From: Acidobacteriota bacterium
Lineage (GTDB): Bacteria > Acidobacteriota > Terriglobia > Acidiferrales > UBA7541
Length of the DNA: 64,000 nt
Assembly (NCBI GenBank): GCA_003224085.1
Contig: QHYK01000086.1
Span: 1-64,000, forward strand
Direction: 5' to 3'
This document shows, piece by piece, positions 63,631 through 64,000 of this stretch (within the stretch, counting starts at the first letter, position 1; every line of letters starts with the position of its first letter). The notes below the pieces were generated by a model that had not been told where the DNA came from, did not search any database, and saw nothing but the letters and a program-made list of their open reading frames with translations. A program made the position numbers and the translations under genes.

Positions 63631-64000
63631 ATCGCCGGAGGGGTGGCAACCGTTTTGTTGGGAGGCATGGTTTGCAGTGGTTTGGTGCCAGTTGCCCGCG
63701 CTCAGGTCACGGCGCAACGGCTGCTGGATTCCGCCAGAGAACCGCGGAACTGGCTGATGTACTCGGGCGACTATGCGGGGCGGCGCTACAGCACGCTCGA
63801 TCAAATCAGGACATCAAACGTTTCGTCGCTCGTGCCCAAGTGGGCTTATCAAACCATGGCCGGAGGAAAATTTGAAGCGACGCCGCTTGTCGTCGACGGC
63901 GTGCTCTATGCCACCGGGGCTGACGATCGCGCTTTTGCGCTCGATGCGCGCTCGGGAAGGCCCATTTGGCAATATCAGCGCGCGCTGCCGCCGGATATTC
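63625..64000 (+). CDS. PQQ-dependent dehydrogenase, 3' end beyond the window
   Basis: Start of a quinoprotein alcohol/glucose dehydrogenase. The frame is open without a stop to base 64000. From the ATG at 63625 a signal peptide (TIAGGVATVLLGGMVCSGLVPVARAQ) is followed by NWLMYSGDYAGRRYSTLDQI, SSLVPKWAYQT and DGVLYATGADDRAFALDARSGRPIWQYQ, the first propeller blades of the family. An ATG at 63502 overlaps the cytochrome stop and is in frame, but the stretch between is a dispersed repeat, so I prefer 63625. The cytochrome upstream is the likely electron acceptor. Confidence 0.85.
   Translation, partial: MTIAGGVATVLLGGMVCSGLVPVARAQVTAQRLLDSAREPRNWLMYSGDYAGRRYSTLDQIRTSNVSSLVPKWAYQTMAGGKFEATPLVVDGVLYATGADDRAFALDARSGRPIWQYQRALPPDI

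Noticed and set aside
63430-63804. Minus-strand frames with CHSERSKE and VIPSAARNL peptides
   Set aside because: These peptides are translations of a dispersed DNA repeat, not a protein family.

Overview
The window looks like a piece of an Acidobacteriota chromosome. The evidence is indirect: a decayed TIGR03435/DUF3738 gene (a family I know almost only from Acidobacteria), two large TonB-dependent receptors with a carboxypeptidase-regulatory-like N-terminal domain, a cytochrome c/PQQ-dehydrogenase pair, moderately high GC by eye, and small GC-rich palindromes scattered between genes. No rRNA or tRNA gene was found, so the assignment is an inference.

Left edge (1-1.3 kb): the end of an integrated element. 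A tyrosine recombinase, cut by the window edge, runs into the 3' end of ssrA (tmRNA), which is its likely attachment site. From 1.5 to 14 kb the content is housekeeping: a lytic transglycosylase, an aminotransferase, an MBL/beta-CASP nuclease-like protein, a YdjM-like membrane protein, an alpha/beta hydrolase, a lipid kinase and ligA. Next comes an unusually long RNase P RNA gene (rnpB, about 770 nt). It is followed by a small accessory patch holding a TIGR03435 pseudogene and a DUF433/DUF5615 toxin-antitoxin pair, and closed by an imperfect second copy of the rnpB 3' end.

From 17.5 to 21.8 kb there is a sugar isomerase/epimerase, a Gfo/Idh/MocA dehydrogenase and a myo-inositol oxygenase, then two small minus-strand genes. 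One of these encodes a 72-residue protein with a ThiS/MoaD-like Gly-Gly tail. An Lhr-type helicase follows. From 26.5 to 34.7 kb a response regulator and sensor kinase precede a complete TolC/adaptor/RND efflux system. From 35 to 43.9 kb there are two tandem paralogous TonB receptors, a metallophosphoesterase whose active-site segment is scrambled, an EntS-like MFS exporter and a cytochrome c. From 44.3 to 51.9 kb lies an MdtABC-like RND operon without TolC.

The right part (52-64 kb) holds MbfA (ferritin-like plus VIT1 domains), a decaying ArsR/SRPBCC/DUF998 operon, an NTF2-like remnant, an MBL hydrolase with a Tat-like leader, a LuxR-type HTH protein, a PilZ protein, a TPR protein, a DUF2252 protein, glyA, a serine beta-lactamase-like hydrolase, a diheme cytochrome c and the start of a PQQ-dependent dehydrogenase.

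Three themes recur: integration at 3' ends of stable RNA genes, efflux and metal handling, and many partly eroded genes (TIGR03435, deazaflavin oxidoreductase, phosphoesterase, DUF998, NTF2-like). All assignments come from reading motifs; no database search was run.
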